DNA from: Lachnospiraceae bacterium
Lineage (GTDB): Bacteria > Bacillota > Clostridia > Lachnospirales > Lachnospiraceae
Assembly (NCBI GenBank): GCA_022790615.1
Contig: JAAVXK010000078.1
Location: 1-57,832 of the forward strand
DNA length: 57,832 nt
Direction: 5' to 3'
In this document: one piece after another, positions 16,856 to 25,329 of the stretch
Layout: each line of letters starts with the position of its first letter
How positions within the stretch are numbered: position 1 is the stretch's first letter
Notes under the pieces: generated by a model
Databases searched by the model: none
Told to the model about the DNA's origin: nothing
Seen by the model: the letters and a program-made list of their open reading frames with translations, nothing else
Program-made: the position numbers and the translations under genes

Positions 16856-18145
16856 ATGATAATCCTTCGTGACATGTCTATATTTTGGGCGATGTTTCAT
16901 GTTATATTTTTGTTTGTGATGCTGTTTCGATCAAGATTTACGAAGAAAAAGACAATAATTGCTTCGGCTATTGGAATGGGTATATTGATGATACTGAACG
17001 GGGCGGGCTTGGTTATTTTTGGGATTGACGTCTTGTCAAAGATGTTTTTGTTTACCTGTTCCATACCAAGCTTTCTGTTTTTTTATCTTATGAGCGCGGA
17101 TAAAAGATTTCGGTTTCTGTTAACATTCTGTCTCGCCGATACGATTTGCCTTTGGATTATGGCCGTGACGAGCCTGTTAGACTATTATCTCGGCGGCGGA
17201 CAATTTATACTGATGTTTGTAAGCAGACTCGTAGCATATCCTCTCATAGAATACCTTATGTGGCGTTATCTCAGGAAACCGTATATGGAGTTACAGGAAG
17301 CGGTTGAAAAGGGATGGGGTATTTTCGCAGGTATGACAATATTGTATTACATACTGCTGGTGGTGACGGTACAGTATCCTGTCAATATTGTTGAACGGCC
17401 GGAAGATACGTTTCTATGCGTACTTGTGCTGGTGTTAATGCTGTTTAATTATGCAACGATATTTGCAGCGCTTTACAGGCAGCTTTTGCTTTATCGTAAA
17501 CAACAGGGCGAGCGTATACTGATGGAACAGAAAAACACGCTTGAGGCGCAGCTTGACAATCAGCAGCGAATACGTAGAATGAAGCACGATATGAAAGCCC
17601 ATACGGTAATGCTCTCGGGGCTGCTTACCAAAGGAAAAACGAAAGAGGCGCAGGAATATCTTAAGGGCGTCGAGGAGGAGATGGACAGCATGTTGGGACA
17701 GTTCTGTTCAAACCCATATATAGACGCGGTATTGACGCAGTATTACCAAAAACTTCAGGAATTAGGGGCGGATTGCAGGTTCGACATTCAGATTGGCGAT
17801 ATCGAGATTCATTATATGGAGCTGTGCCAGATTATATCAAACAGTCTGGAAAATGTCTGTAACGCCCTTCAAGGACTTGCTATAGATAAACGCAAAATGT
17901 CCGTGAAGATGAAGTATAGTAGGAATTATCTTATGATACGAATCAGGAACCGATGCCGTGACGGATATTATGTGGATAAGGGAACGATACCTGCTACAGA
18001 CAAGGAGGGGCTTGACCACGGTTATGGTCTTTTGACTGTGAGGGACGCGGCACGGCGCCTTGGCGGCGATATGGTCTGTTATACGGAAAACGGAAATTTT
18101 GTACTCGATGTTATGGTATCGTGCCGTTCATTTCCCGGCAGATGA
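16856..18145 (+). CDS. GHKL-domain sensor histidine kinase (AgrC/quorum-sensing type)
   Basis: A 429-aa protein. Residues 1-215 contain about six hydrophobic segments, followed by a coiled coil with the phospho-acceptor region RRMKHDMKAH (His near residue 244). The ATPase domain has an N box ISNSLENVCNAL (about 327) and a G box HGYGLLTVRDAARRLGG (about 388). The layout is that of peptide-sensing AgrC-like kinases. No LytTR response regulator or signal-peptide gene is adjacent, so its partner is elsewhere. It begins 51 nt after the B12 operon on the same strand and could be read through from it, but a functional tie to B12 is not shown. Confidence 0.75.
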   Translation: MIILRDMSIFWAMFHVIFLFVMLFRSRFTKKKTIIASAIGMGILMILNGAGLVIFGIDVLSKMFLFTCSIPSFLFFYLMSADKRFRFLLTFCLADTICLWIMAVTSLLDYYLGGGQFILMFVSRLVAYPLIEYLMWRYLRKPYMELQEAVEKGWGIFAGMTILYYILLVVTVQYPVNIVERPEDTFLCVLVLVLMLFNYATIFAALYRQLLLYRKQQGERILMEQKNTLEAQLDNQQRIRRMKHDMKAHTVMLSGLLTKGKTKEAQEYLKGVEEEMDSMLGQFCSNPYIDAVLTQYYQKLQELGADCRFDIQIGDIEIHYMELCQIISNSLENVCNALQGLAIDKRKMSVKMKYSRNYLMIRIRNRCRDGYYVDKGTIPATDKEGLDHGYGLLTVRDAARRLGGDMVCYTENGNFVLDVMVSCRSFPGR

Positions 18146-18195
18146 CAGTGAGCGCTGAAAAATAGTTTTTTGTTCTTCGGAGCAGAGGTATCTGC

Positions 18196-18224
18196 TTGCA
18201 ATAATTATGGTAATGGTGTATATT
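18196..18224 (+). promoter_or_regulatory. Probable argG promoter
   Basis: TTGCAA (18196-18201), a 17-bp spacer and TATATT (18219-18224). The start would fall near 18231, 35 nt before the argG ATG. A loose palindrome GTATA-N10-TATAC (18218-18237) overlaps the start point and could be an operator, but it does not clearly match an ArgR box. Confidence 0.5.
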
Positions 18225-18265
18225 TTAGTCATTATACAAGATAATATTTCGGGAGGTTCTTTATT

Positions 18266-19489
18266 ATGAAAGAAAAGGTTATACTCGCTTATTCGGGCGG
18301 ACTTGATACGACTGCTATCATTCCGTGGCTCAAGGAAAATTATGACTATGACGTTGTGTGCTGCTGTATAGACTGCGGACAGGGAAACGAGCTTGACGGT
18401 CTGCAGGAGAGAGCGAAGGCGAGCGGCGCGTCAAAGCTTTATATTGAGGATGTAACGGATGAATTCTGTGATGAATATATAGTACCGTGTGTTATGGCTA
18501 ATGCAATATATGAAAACAAATACCTGCTTGGTACATCGATGGCAAGACCCGTAATCGCAAAACGTCTTGTAGAGATTGCCCGCAAGGAGGGAGCTGTAGC
18601 CATCTGCCACGGCGCAACGGGAAAAGGAAACGACCAGATTCGGTTTGAGCTTGGAATTAAGGCTCTTGCGCCCGATATTAAGATTATCGCGCCTTGGAGG
18701 AGCGACAAGTGGAATATGGATTCGAGGGAAGCGGAGATTGAATACTGCAGGCAGCATGGCATAGACCTGCCGTTTTCCGATGATTCGAGCTACAGCCGCG
18801 ACCGTAATCTGTGGCACATAAGCCATGAAGGACTGGAATTGGAAGACCCGGGCAATGAGCCCAATTATGAACATTTACTCGTTCTTGGCGTTACGCCTGA
18901 AAAGGCTCCCGAGGAGGGAGAGTATGTCACTATGACATTTGAAGCCGGAGTGCCAAAGAGCATTAACGGCAAAGAAATGAAAGTTTCTGAGATTATCGAA
19001 ACTCTTAACAGGCTTGGCGGAAAGCATGGAATTGGAATCATCGACATTGTTGAGAACCGCGTAGTCGGTATGAAGTCTCGCGGCGTATACGAAACCCCGG
19101 GAGGAACCATCCTTATGGAAGCGCACCAGCAGTTGGAGGAGCTTATCCTTGACAGGGATACGTATGCCCTTAAGAAGCAGATGGGCAGCAAGCTTGCGGA
19201 TATTGTATACGAAGGAAAATGGTTCACCCCGCTTCGAGAGGCGGTACAGGCATTCATCGAGTCTACACAAAAATATGTGACAGGAGAAGTGAAATTTAAG
19301 TTATATAAAGGAAACATAATTAAAGCCGGAACAACGTCGCCGTATTCGCTTTACAATGAGAGCCTCGCATCCTTTACTACGGGTGATTTGTACGACCATC
19401 ACGATGCCGACGGATTTATTAATCTGTTTGGTCTTTCTCTTAAAGTCCGTGCGATGAAGATGTCGGAGGTTGCGAATAAGAATAACTGA
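18266..19489 (+). CDS. argG: Argininosuccinate synthase
   Basis: Joins citrulline and aspartate with ATP to give argininosuccinate in arginine biosynthesis; cytoplasmic tetramer. The 407-aa length is typical. The N-terminal P-loop-like motif AYSGGLDTT (residues 8-16) binds ATP, followed by the conserved CHGATGKGNDQIRFE segment and SDDSSYSRDRNLWHISHEG. GGGAGG precedes the ATG by 8-9 nt. It stands alone between a promoter and a strong terminator, with no argH next to it. argF, the previous enzyme in the pathway, is encoded 11 kb downstream in its own unit. Confidence 0.97.
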   Translation: MKEKVILAYSGGLDTTAIIPWLKENYDYDVVCCCIDCGQGNELDGLQERAKASGASKLYIEDVTDEFCDEYIVPCVMANAIYENKYLLGTSMARPVIAKRLVEIARKEGAVAICHGATGKGNDQIRFELGIKALAPDIKIIAPWRSDKWNMDSREAEIEYCRQHGIDLPFSDDSSYSRDRNLWHISHEGLELEDPGNEPNYEHLLVLGVTPEKAPEEGEYVTMTFEAGVPKSINGKEMKVSEIIETLNRLGGKHGIGIIDIVENRVVGMKSRGVYETPGGTILMEAHQQLEELILDRDTYALKKQMGSKLADIVYEGKWFTPLREAVQAFIESTQKYVTGEVKFKLYKGNIIKAGTTSPYSLYNESLASFTTGDLYDHHDADGFINLFGLSLKVRAMKMSEVANKNN

Positions 19490-19520
19490 GACTGATAAGT
19501 TTCATACAGCGATACTAGTT

Positions 19521-19569
19521 ACTTTCCCTTGTAATTGCCATTATTGGCAGTTTACAAGGGAAAGTTTTG
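19521..19569 (+). terminator. Strong hairpin terminator after argG
   Basis: A perfect 14-bp stem ACTTTCCCTTGTAA (19521-19534) and TTACAAGGGAAAGT (19552-19565) encloses a second 5-bp stem TGCCA/TGGCA with a TTAT loop, followed by TTTG. It closes the argG unit; the T-tract is short, so efficiency is uncertain. Confidence 0.7.
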
Positions 19570-19646
19570 TATACTACGGGAAAGTTCTTTTTATAGAAAA
19601 TGAGTATATGCTACTGTGTATATTCTCTTGATTATGCGGATTTATA

Positions 19647-20589
19647 ATGATAAAATACGATTGACCGCAGATTAAACTCAATGATTTTTTCAAGGTTATC
19701 CTTGTGACCGGTGCGAGACAGGTCGGAAAAACTACCATGTTAAAGCATTTAGCTGACAGCGACAGAACCTATGTCACGATGGACAACGCTATGGCAAGAG
19801 AATTGGCTCAAAGCGACCCGGTGCTATTCTTTCAGACCTACAAGCCGCCGATTCTCATTGACGAAGTGCAGAAAGCACCTGAGCTTTTTGAGCAGATCAA
19901 GGTGATTTGCGATGAAAGCGATGAGAAAGGTCTTATTTGGCTGACAGGCTCCCAACAGTACAAAATGATGGAGCGAGTGCGTGAAACACTTGCCGGAAGA
20001 ATCGGGATACTGGAACTGTATAGCCTTTCCGCAAGAGAAAAAGCCGGAATGATCTTTGATACCGATTTGGATTTTTCACTTGCCACCTTGCAGGCAAGAC
20101 AGCGTAAATTCCCCAAAAATGATGTACTTCAAGTATTCAATCACATTTGGGAGGGAGGTATGCCGCAGGTGCAGGGCGTGGATAACGAGCTGCGACAGGA
20201 ATATTTTAACTCGTATATTGACACTTATTTGATGCGAGATGTGGCTGACGCCGGATACGCTGCGTAATGGTGCTGCAAGCGGTCATTACTATGAGAACTA
20301 TGTTGTGATGGAGCTTGTTAAGAACTATGCCTATGCAAAGTCTAAAGTAAACATCACCTATTTTCGGGACTCCAATGCCAAAGAGATAGATGTATTTGTG
20401 GAAGAAAACCATGTCATTCATCCGTTGGATATTAAAAAGAGTGCCGCACCCGACCGCTGTGAAGTCAAAAAATACAGCGTAATTGACAAGGCGTCTTTGA
20501 ACCGTGGGAACGGCGGGATTATCTGTATGTGTGAGGAACCTATCCCGATTGATGCGGATAACTGCTTTATTCCCAGCAATCTCATCTAG
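19647..20589 (+). pseudogene. Decayed AAA ATPase with DUF4143 domain
   Basis: ATG at 19647 begins MIKYD, then TGA at 19662-19664 (codon 6). The frame reopens as PQIKLNDFFKVILVTGARQVGKT with Walker A GARQVGKTT, Walker B-like ILIDEVQKAPE and LTGSQQ, and runs to YIDTYLMRDVADAG before a stop at 20267. In the next frame the C-terminus resumes as LTPDTLRNGAASGHYYENY through KEIDVFVEENHVIHP and ends PSNLI-stop. About 100-150 residues of the middle of the usual DUF4143 region are missing. The junction lies at TGGCTGA (20242-20248), consistent with a deletion between short direct repeats. The stop codon TAG is shared with the end of a MITE. The gene is dead by at least two lesions. Confidence 0.8.
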
Positions 20590-20750
20590 AGCGTGTTTGA
20601 AAATTCATTCCCGCCATCTGCGTCCCCCACTTTGCGGTATATTTACGCCAAATGCAGTCAACGCAGCCCGCTACGCTTCCCTCATTTGGCACAAATCTCC
20701 TACAAAGTGTGAAACGCATCTGGCAGAAAGCAATTTTCAGACACGCTCTA
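20587..20750 (+). mobile_element. MITE with 19-bp terminal inverted repeats and TA flanks
   Basis: The ends TAGAGCGTGTTTGAAAATT (20587-20605) and, reversed, TAGAGCGTGTCTGAAAATT (20732-20750) differ at one base. Both begin with TA, as expected for the target duplication of IS630/Tc1-mariner-type elements. The interior also pairs across the whole length in a loose way (for example GCCATCTGCGT near the left and its imperfect complement near the right), so the element can fold as one long hairpin. It encodes no transposase. It sits between two convergent genes and supplies the TAG stop of each. Confidence 0.75.
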
Positions 20751-21470
20751 ATCGTTTTCATAGAGACAATTCTTTTTCAGCGCCCGCAGGATTCCTGCGG
20801 GCGTGTGTTCATCTTCCTGTCCCAGCGGATTGTCCCGCAGAGCCTGTACGATCATCTTTCTGTTCATTTTTTTTGACGATACGCCCAGCACTTTGCCGCC
20901 CAGGTCGTTGATGTCTACGATCGCCACCTGACAGCCAAGCGTCGATGAAAGCCTGCGGCATTCCTCATTTGGATGCAGGGGAGCGGGCACAACATATCTG
21001 TTGTACGGCGGGATCGTGTACGGACAGGGACCGTCGACGGCGGCCGCTTTTTTTCCCGCGGCAAGATAGAACCAGCCATTCCTCCCGAACAGCCTGCCCA
21101 CCGCGGATACCGCCGCTGCCAGCAGAATGCGCGTCCGGCCGCATTCCCGCAGAGTAACCTCCATTGTTTCCGGCATGGAAAGGCCGATTCCGTGAGGGCT
21201 CTTGTGTACAAAGTGGGACAGCGTGACCGCCAGTTTGCCGGGATGAATGTCTTCCAACGGAATTGCCCTGCCCTGTGCGCAGGCGACGCTTTTCTCCGAT
21301 AGGAAGATGATATCTTCCTTTTCTACCCTGCCGCGCAGGTTCTTGCGCAAAATCTCCGCCATGTCGTCCCCTTTGACAATGACGGGAGTCGTGACGGGAT
21401 AACGGGCAAACCGTCCGTATGAAGTATTGATTTCCCTGTTTTTTCCTTTGTTTGGCTCTGTAATATACAT
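20748..21470 (-). CDS. Coenzyme F420-0:L-glutamate ligase-like (CofE family) protein
   Basis: A 240-aa protein whose N-terminal half follows the F420 ligase (PF01996) pattern: YPVTTPVIVKGDDMAEIL, EDIIFLSEKSVACAQGRAIPL and LSHFVHKSPHGIGLSMPETM. The second half has VAIVDINDLGGKVLGVS. CofE adds glutamates to coenzyme F420, but no F420 genes are here and Clostridia of this kind are not known F420 users, so another substrate is likely. The gene is visibly richer in GC than its neighbours, a sign of transfer. It starts at 21470 with AAAGGAG 11 nt upstream. Its TAG stop (20750-20748) is formed by the MITE end, so the original C-terminus may have been slightly different. Confidence 0.6.
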   Translation of the reverse strand: MYITEPNKGKNREINTSYGRFARYPVTTPVIVKGDDMAEILRKNLRGRVEKEDIIFLSEKSVACAQGRAIPLEDIHPGKLAVTLSHFVHKSPHGIGLSMPETMEVTLRECGRTRILLAAAVSAVGRLFGRNGWFYLAAGKKAAAVDGPCPYTIPPYNRYVVPAPLHPNEECRRLSSTLGCQVAIVDINDLGGKVLGVSSKKMNRKMIVQALRDNPLGQEDEHTPAGILRALKKNCLYEND

Positions 21471-21759
21471 ATCAGTATAAGCTCCTTTCTGCAGATTCTT
21501 ATTTTCGCGTAAGCAACGCTCCTAAGTATCCGGCGGCCGCCTGTTCGGGACGGACCGCAACGAAGGGAAGACCGAAGCGGAGCGCAGACGTGAGACGGTT
21601 GTGGTGCGAACCATCCGTGTAATTTATAATTTATTGCCGTATTGCATCATACATTTATCTCATTTGTATCCCGTATGTGTTAATTATGTATCTTTTCTGT
21701 ATTATTAGGTTTTGCCGTTTTAATTCGCTGATTTATCGCTGTTTCATCAAAATCTTTCA
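21471..21759. other. Intergenic region without a recognisable gene
   Basis: Between the divergent CofE-like and MATE genes. The first part (to about 21615) is GC-rich like the CofE-like gene and probably belongs to the transferred segment; the rest is AT-rich. I see no coding frame with a ribosome-binding site, no RNA family and no clear inverted repeat. Confidence 0.5.
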
Positions 21760-21787
21760 TTGACATTAAAATTTCTTATGATAAAAT
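21760..21787 (+). promoter_or_regulatory. Promoter of the MATE gene
   Basis: Perfect TTGACA (21760-21765), a 16-bp spacer and TAAAAT (21782-21787). The leader to the ATG at 21842 is about 48 nt and ends with GAGGA. Confidence 0.7.
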
Positions 21788-21841
21788 GAATAACATGACA
21801 AATTTGACAAATAATAACTTTGAATTAGTGAGGACAATACG

Positions 21842-23245
21842 ATGAGCAACGAAAAAGCACAATTTACAGAGAATAAGATGGGCGTCATGCCGGTAAATAA
21901 ACTTGTATTCAATATGTCTCTGCCAATGATGATATCCATGCTCGTACAGGCGTTGTATAACATAGTGGACAGTATATTTGTGGCGAAGCTGTCGGAGGAT
22001 GCGCTTACGGCGGTGTCGCTTGCGTTTCCGCTCCAGACGCTTCTGATTGCCGTCGGAGCCGGAACAGGCGTTGGAATTAACGCGCTGCTTTCAAAATCCC
22101 TCGGTGAGAAGAACTATAAAAGGGCCAATGATACTGCAAGGAACGGCGCGTTTTTGTATGTCATAAGTTATATTGTGTTTTTAATAATGGGATTTACCGC
22201 TGTTGTGCCGTTTTATGCGGGACAGGTTAAGGGAGAGGGTGCGGCCGAAAATGCCGCTCTCATAATGGATTACGGTGTTGACTATCTGAGTATAGTAATG
22301 ATATTTTCGTTTGGGCTGTTCTGCCAGTTTTTCTTTGAGAGACTTCTTACGTCTACGGGAAAGACGCTTTACAGCATGATATCGCAGTTGAGCGGCGCGG
22401 TTACGAACATTATATTGGACCCGCTTCTCATATTCGGTCTTTTGGGTCTGCCCAAAATGGGCGTTGCCGGAGCCGCGATAGCAACCGTTATCGGACAGTG
22501 TGTTGCGGGAATTGTAGCGCTTATCTGTAACTTGAAGTTTAACAGGGAGATTAAGCTTGATTTTAGAAAATTTCGTCCGAATGGGAGAATTATCTCTACG
22601 ATATACAAGGTTGGTGTTCCGTCGATTATTATGCAGTCGATAGGTTCGCTCATGGTATATTGTATGAATAAGATACTCATTGATTTTTCATCTACGGCGA
22701 CCGCCGTGTTCGGAGTATATTTTAAGCTGCAGAGCTTCTTTTTCATGCCGATATTCGGGCTTAACAACGGTATAACGCCGATAATCGCATACAGCTACGG
22801 AGCACAGTCAAGAAAACGTATGGTTAAAACAATAAAGCTTAGTATGGTTGTCGCCTGCGGCCTGCTTATGGTAGGATTCGCCGCATTTGAACTGCTGCCT
22901 GAGTTTATGCTCGTAAAAATGTTCGAAGCTTCTGCAGAGATGGTAAAAATAGGCGTTCCGGCGCTCAGAATAATCGGCCTGCATTTTCTTGTGGCATGGT
23001 TCTGTATTATTGCGGGAACGATATTCCAGTCGCTCGGCAAGGCGGTGTTCAGCCTTATTGTCTCGGTAATGCGACAGCTTGTCGTGCTTGTTCCTGCAGC
23101 GTATATCCTTTCAAGGATCGGAGGACTTGAAGCGGTATGGTGGTCGTTCCCTATCGCGGAACTGATGTCGTTTACCGTGTCCACAATATGTCTTGTGCGA
23201 ATATACCGCAAAATAATAAAACCTCTTCCTGAGGGAAATGAGTAG
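21842..23245 (+). CDS. MATE family efflux transporter
   Basis: A 467-aa protein with twelve hydrophobic segments in two halves, as usual for multidrug and toxic-compound extrusion (MATE) proteins. Typical segments are LVFNMSLPMMISMLVQALYNIVDSIFVA near the N-terminus and AAIATVIGQCVAG in the middle. It would export cationic compounds or metabolites in exchange for Na+ or H+; the substrate is not predictable. It has its own promoter and may be read through into ktrB 24 nt downstream. Confidence 0.9.
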   Translation: MSNEKAQFTENKMGVMPVNKLVFNMSLPMMISMLVQALYNIVDSIFVAKLSEDALTAVSLAFPLQTLLIAVGAGTGVGINALLSKSLGEKNYKRANDTARNGAFLYVISYIVFLIMGFTAVVPFYAGQVKGEGAAENAALIMDYGVDYLSIVMIFSFGLFCQFFFERLLTSTGKTLYSMISQLSGAVTNIILDPLLIFGLLGLPKMGVAGAAIATVIGQCVAGIVALICNLKFNREIKLDFRKFRPNGRIISTIYKVGVPSIIMQSIGSLMVYCMNKILIDFSSTATAVFGVYFKLQSFFFMPIFGLNNGITPIIAYSYGAQSRKRMVKTIKLSMVVACGLLMVGFAAFELLPEFMLVKMFEASAEMVKIGVPALRIIGLHFLVAWFCIIAGTIFQSLGKAVFSLIVSVMRQLVVLVPAAYILSRIGGLEAVWWSFPIAELMSFTVSTICLVRIYRKIIKPLPEGNE

Positions 23246-23269
23246 AAAACAGACTGCGAGATTACATAT

Positions 23270-24640
23270 ATGAGAGGAATATTACGTCGAAAAAAAGAGC
23301 TTACAACTACACAGATAATTGCGTTTGGTTTTCTTGGGGCCATTCTTCTTGGAACGGCGGTACTTATGCTGCCGGTCTCATCTGCGGACGGAACGTGGAC
23401 AAATCCTGTAGACGCGCTGTTTACCGCCACAACGTCGGTATGCGTAACGGGTCTTACAACTGTGTCCACTGCGGGTCACTGGAGCCTGTTCGGACAGATT
23501 GCCATAATTCTATTAGTGCAGTTCGGAGGACTCGGTATCGTTACGTTCACGACCGTAATACTGCTTGCGGCTTCAAAGCGGATAACGCTTAAGGAAAGGC
23601 TTCTGATAAGGGACGCATATAATCTGAACAGTTTAAACGGCCTTGTCAAGCTGACTAAGAAAATTGTCAAGGGTACGCTTATTGTGGAGGCTGTCGGCGC
23701 GCTTTTGTATATGCCCGTGTTCGTTAAGGACAAGGGCTTTTTCGGCATATTTGCGGCAATATTTAATTCCATTTCCGCATTCTGCAATGCCGGTATGGAC
23801 GTGCTCGGTGATACGAGCCTGTATGAATACAGGGGTAATATAATCGTGAATTTCACAACTATGTTTCTTATAATCATGGGTGGAATCGGATTTTACGTCT
23901 GGTGGGATATAATAAAAGCCGGAAAAAAGAAAATGTCGGCAAAAAATTTCAGGTTTTTCAGAGGCCTTGAGCTGCATACAAAGCTTGTGCTATCGGTTAC
24001 GTTGATTCTTATTGCAGGCGGAGCCGTTCTGTATTTTATTTTGGAATATAATAACAGTCAGACGTTTGGAGAAATGTCATTTTTTAATAAGGTGCAGGCG
24101 TCGGTGTTCCAGTCCGTGACTACAAGAACGGCCGGATTTTTTACCGTGCCGCAGCAAAACTTTACCGACGCGTCTTCCTTTGTATCGCTGATTTTAATGT
24201 TCATAGGAGGTTCGCCGTCCGGTACGGCCGGAGGCGTGAAGACCGTTACCGTCGCGATGCTGTTTCTTACGGTTGTAGCCATTATTAAGAACAGGGAGGA
24301 GACGGAGGTTTTCGGAAGAAGTATATCGTCCTCTGATGTAAGAAAAGGGATTGCCGTCATATTCGTCAGCTTTGGAGCTATGATTGTATCTATGGCCGCG
24401 CTCAGCTTTACGCAGGGGACTGATTTTCTTGATACTCTGTATGAAACAATGTCGGCTATTGCGACTGTTGGGCTTACGAGAGGGCTTACGGGACAGCTTG
24501 ACGACGTTGGAAAAATAATTGTTGCGCTCACGATGTACATCGGCAGAATCGGGCCGATATCGCTGGCATTGTTTTTTAATGCCGGAGCAGGAAAAGAGAC
24601 GGGCGGCCGGTATCCGAAAGGAAAGATTATGGTCGGCTGA
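23270..24640 (+). CDS. ktrB: Potassium uptake protein, TrkH/KtrB family
   Basis: K+-translocating membrane subunit of a Ktr/Trk system; 456 aa with four M1-P-M2 repeats. Filter sequences appear in order: TSVCVTGLTT (about residue 46), AFCNAGMDV, GGSPSGTAGGVKT and ATVGLTRGLTG, each centred on the conserved Gly. The ribosome-binding site before ATG 23270 is weak. It is followed after 14 nt by the regulatory subunit ktrA, forming a complete uptake system. Confidence 0.92.
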   Translation: MRGILRRKKELTTTQIIAFGFLGAILLGTAVLMLPVSSADGTWTNPVDALFTATTSVCVTGLTTVSTAGHWSLFGQIAIILLVQFGGLGIVTFTTVILLAASKRITLKERLLIRDAYNLNSLNGLVKLTKKIVKGTLIVEAVGALLYMPVFVKDKGFFGIFAAIFNSISAFCNAGMDVLGDTSLYEYRGNIIVNFTTMFLIIMGGIGFYVWWDIIKAGKKKMSAKNFRFFRGLELHTKLVLSVTLILIAGGAVLYFILEYNNSQTFGEMSFFNKVQASVFQSVTTRTAGFFTVPQQNFTDASSFVSLILMFIGGSPSGTAGGVKTVTVAMLFLTVVAIIKNREETEVFGRSISSSDVRKGIAVIFVSFGAMIVSMAALSFTQGTDFLDTLYETMSAIATVGLTRGLTGQLDDVGKIIVALTMYIGRIGPISLALFFNAGAGKETGGRYPKGKIMVG

Positions 24641-24654
24641 CAGGAGGGGATATT

Positions 24655-25329
24655 ATGCAGAGAAAAGAATTTGCCATACTCGGACTCGGACGCTTCGGCG
24701 CGAGCCTTGCCAAAAGTCTTGCGGAAGAAGGATGCGAGGTTATGGCGGTTGACAAAAGTGAGGAAGTTGTAAATGAAGTAGTAGAGTATGTTATGCATGC
24801 GGAAATCGGCGATATTACGAATAAGGATTTTGTCGCTTCATTGGGATTGTCCAATTATGACGGCGTAATTATCGGTGTCGGCGACAATCTGTCGGCTGGC
24901 GTTATGGCGACGATACTTGCAAAAGAGGAGAGAGCCAGACTTGTTATTGCGAAAGCCGGAAGCGAGCTTCAGGCGCGCGTTTTAAGAAAGGTCGGCGCCG
25001 ACAAGGTTATTTTTCCTGAGCTTGAGATTGGGCGAAGAATTGCAAGACAGCTCGTGCATGGAAACTACTTTGACGCTATAGGCTTGTCGTCGACGCACAG
25101 TATACTGGAAATACAGTGTCCGTCCGAATGGGTCGGGCATACCCTCAAATCCCTGAACTTAAGGGCTAAGTACGGGGTAAGCGTTATAGGAATCAAGCGC
25201 GACGAGGAGGTCATTGTAAATCCGTCGCCAGACCTTCCTATAATGGGCGATGATTTGCTTATAATGCTCGGAGAGAACAGCATTCTTGAGAAGCTCAATG
25301 CAATGACGCTGCATAAAGGTGACGATTGA
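24655..25329 (+). CDS. ktrA: Potassium uptake regulatory subunit, TrkA/KtrA family
   Basis: The 224-aa cytoplasmic ring subunit that gates KtrB. Residues about 5-125 are an RCK-N (TrkA-N) domain with the nucleotide-binding GLGRFGASLAKSL motif; residues about 140-220 are an RCK-C domain of the type that in relatives binds c-di-AMP. AGGAGGGG precedes the ATG. The stop TGA overlaps the next gene's ATG (TGATG, 25327-25331). Confidence 0.92.
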   Translation: MQRKEFAILGLGRFGASLAKSLAEEGCEVMAVDKSEEVVNEVVEYVMHAEIGDITNKDFVASLGLSNYDGVIIGVGDNLSAGVMATILAKEERARLVIAKAGSELQARVLRKVGADKVIFPELEIGRRIARQLVHGNYFDAIGLSSTHSILEIQCPSEWVGHTLKSLNLRAKYGVSVIGIKRDEEVIVNPSPDLPIMGDDLLIMLGENSILEKLNAMTLHKGDD

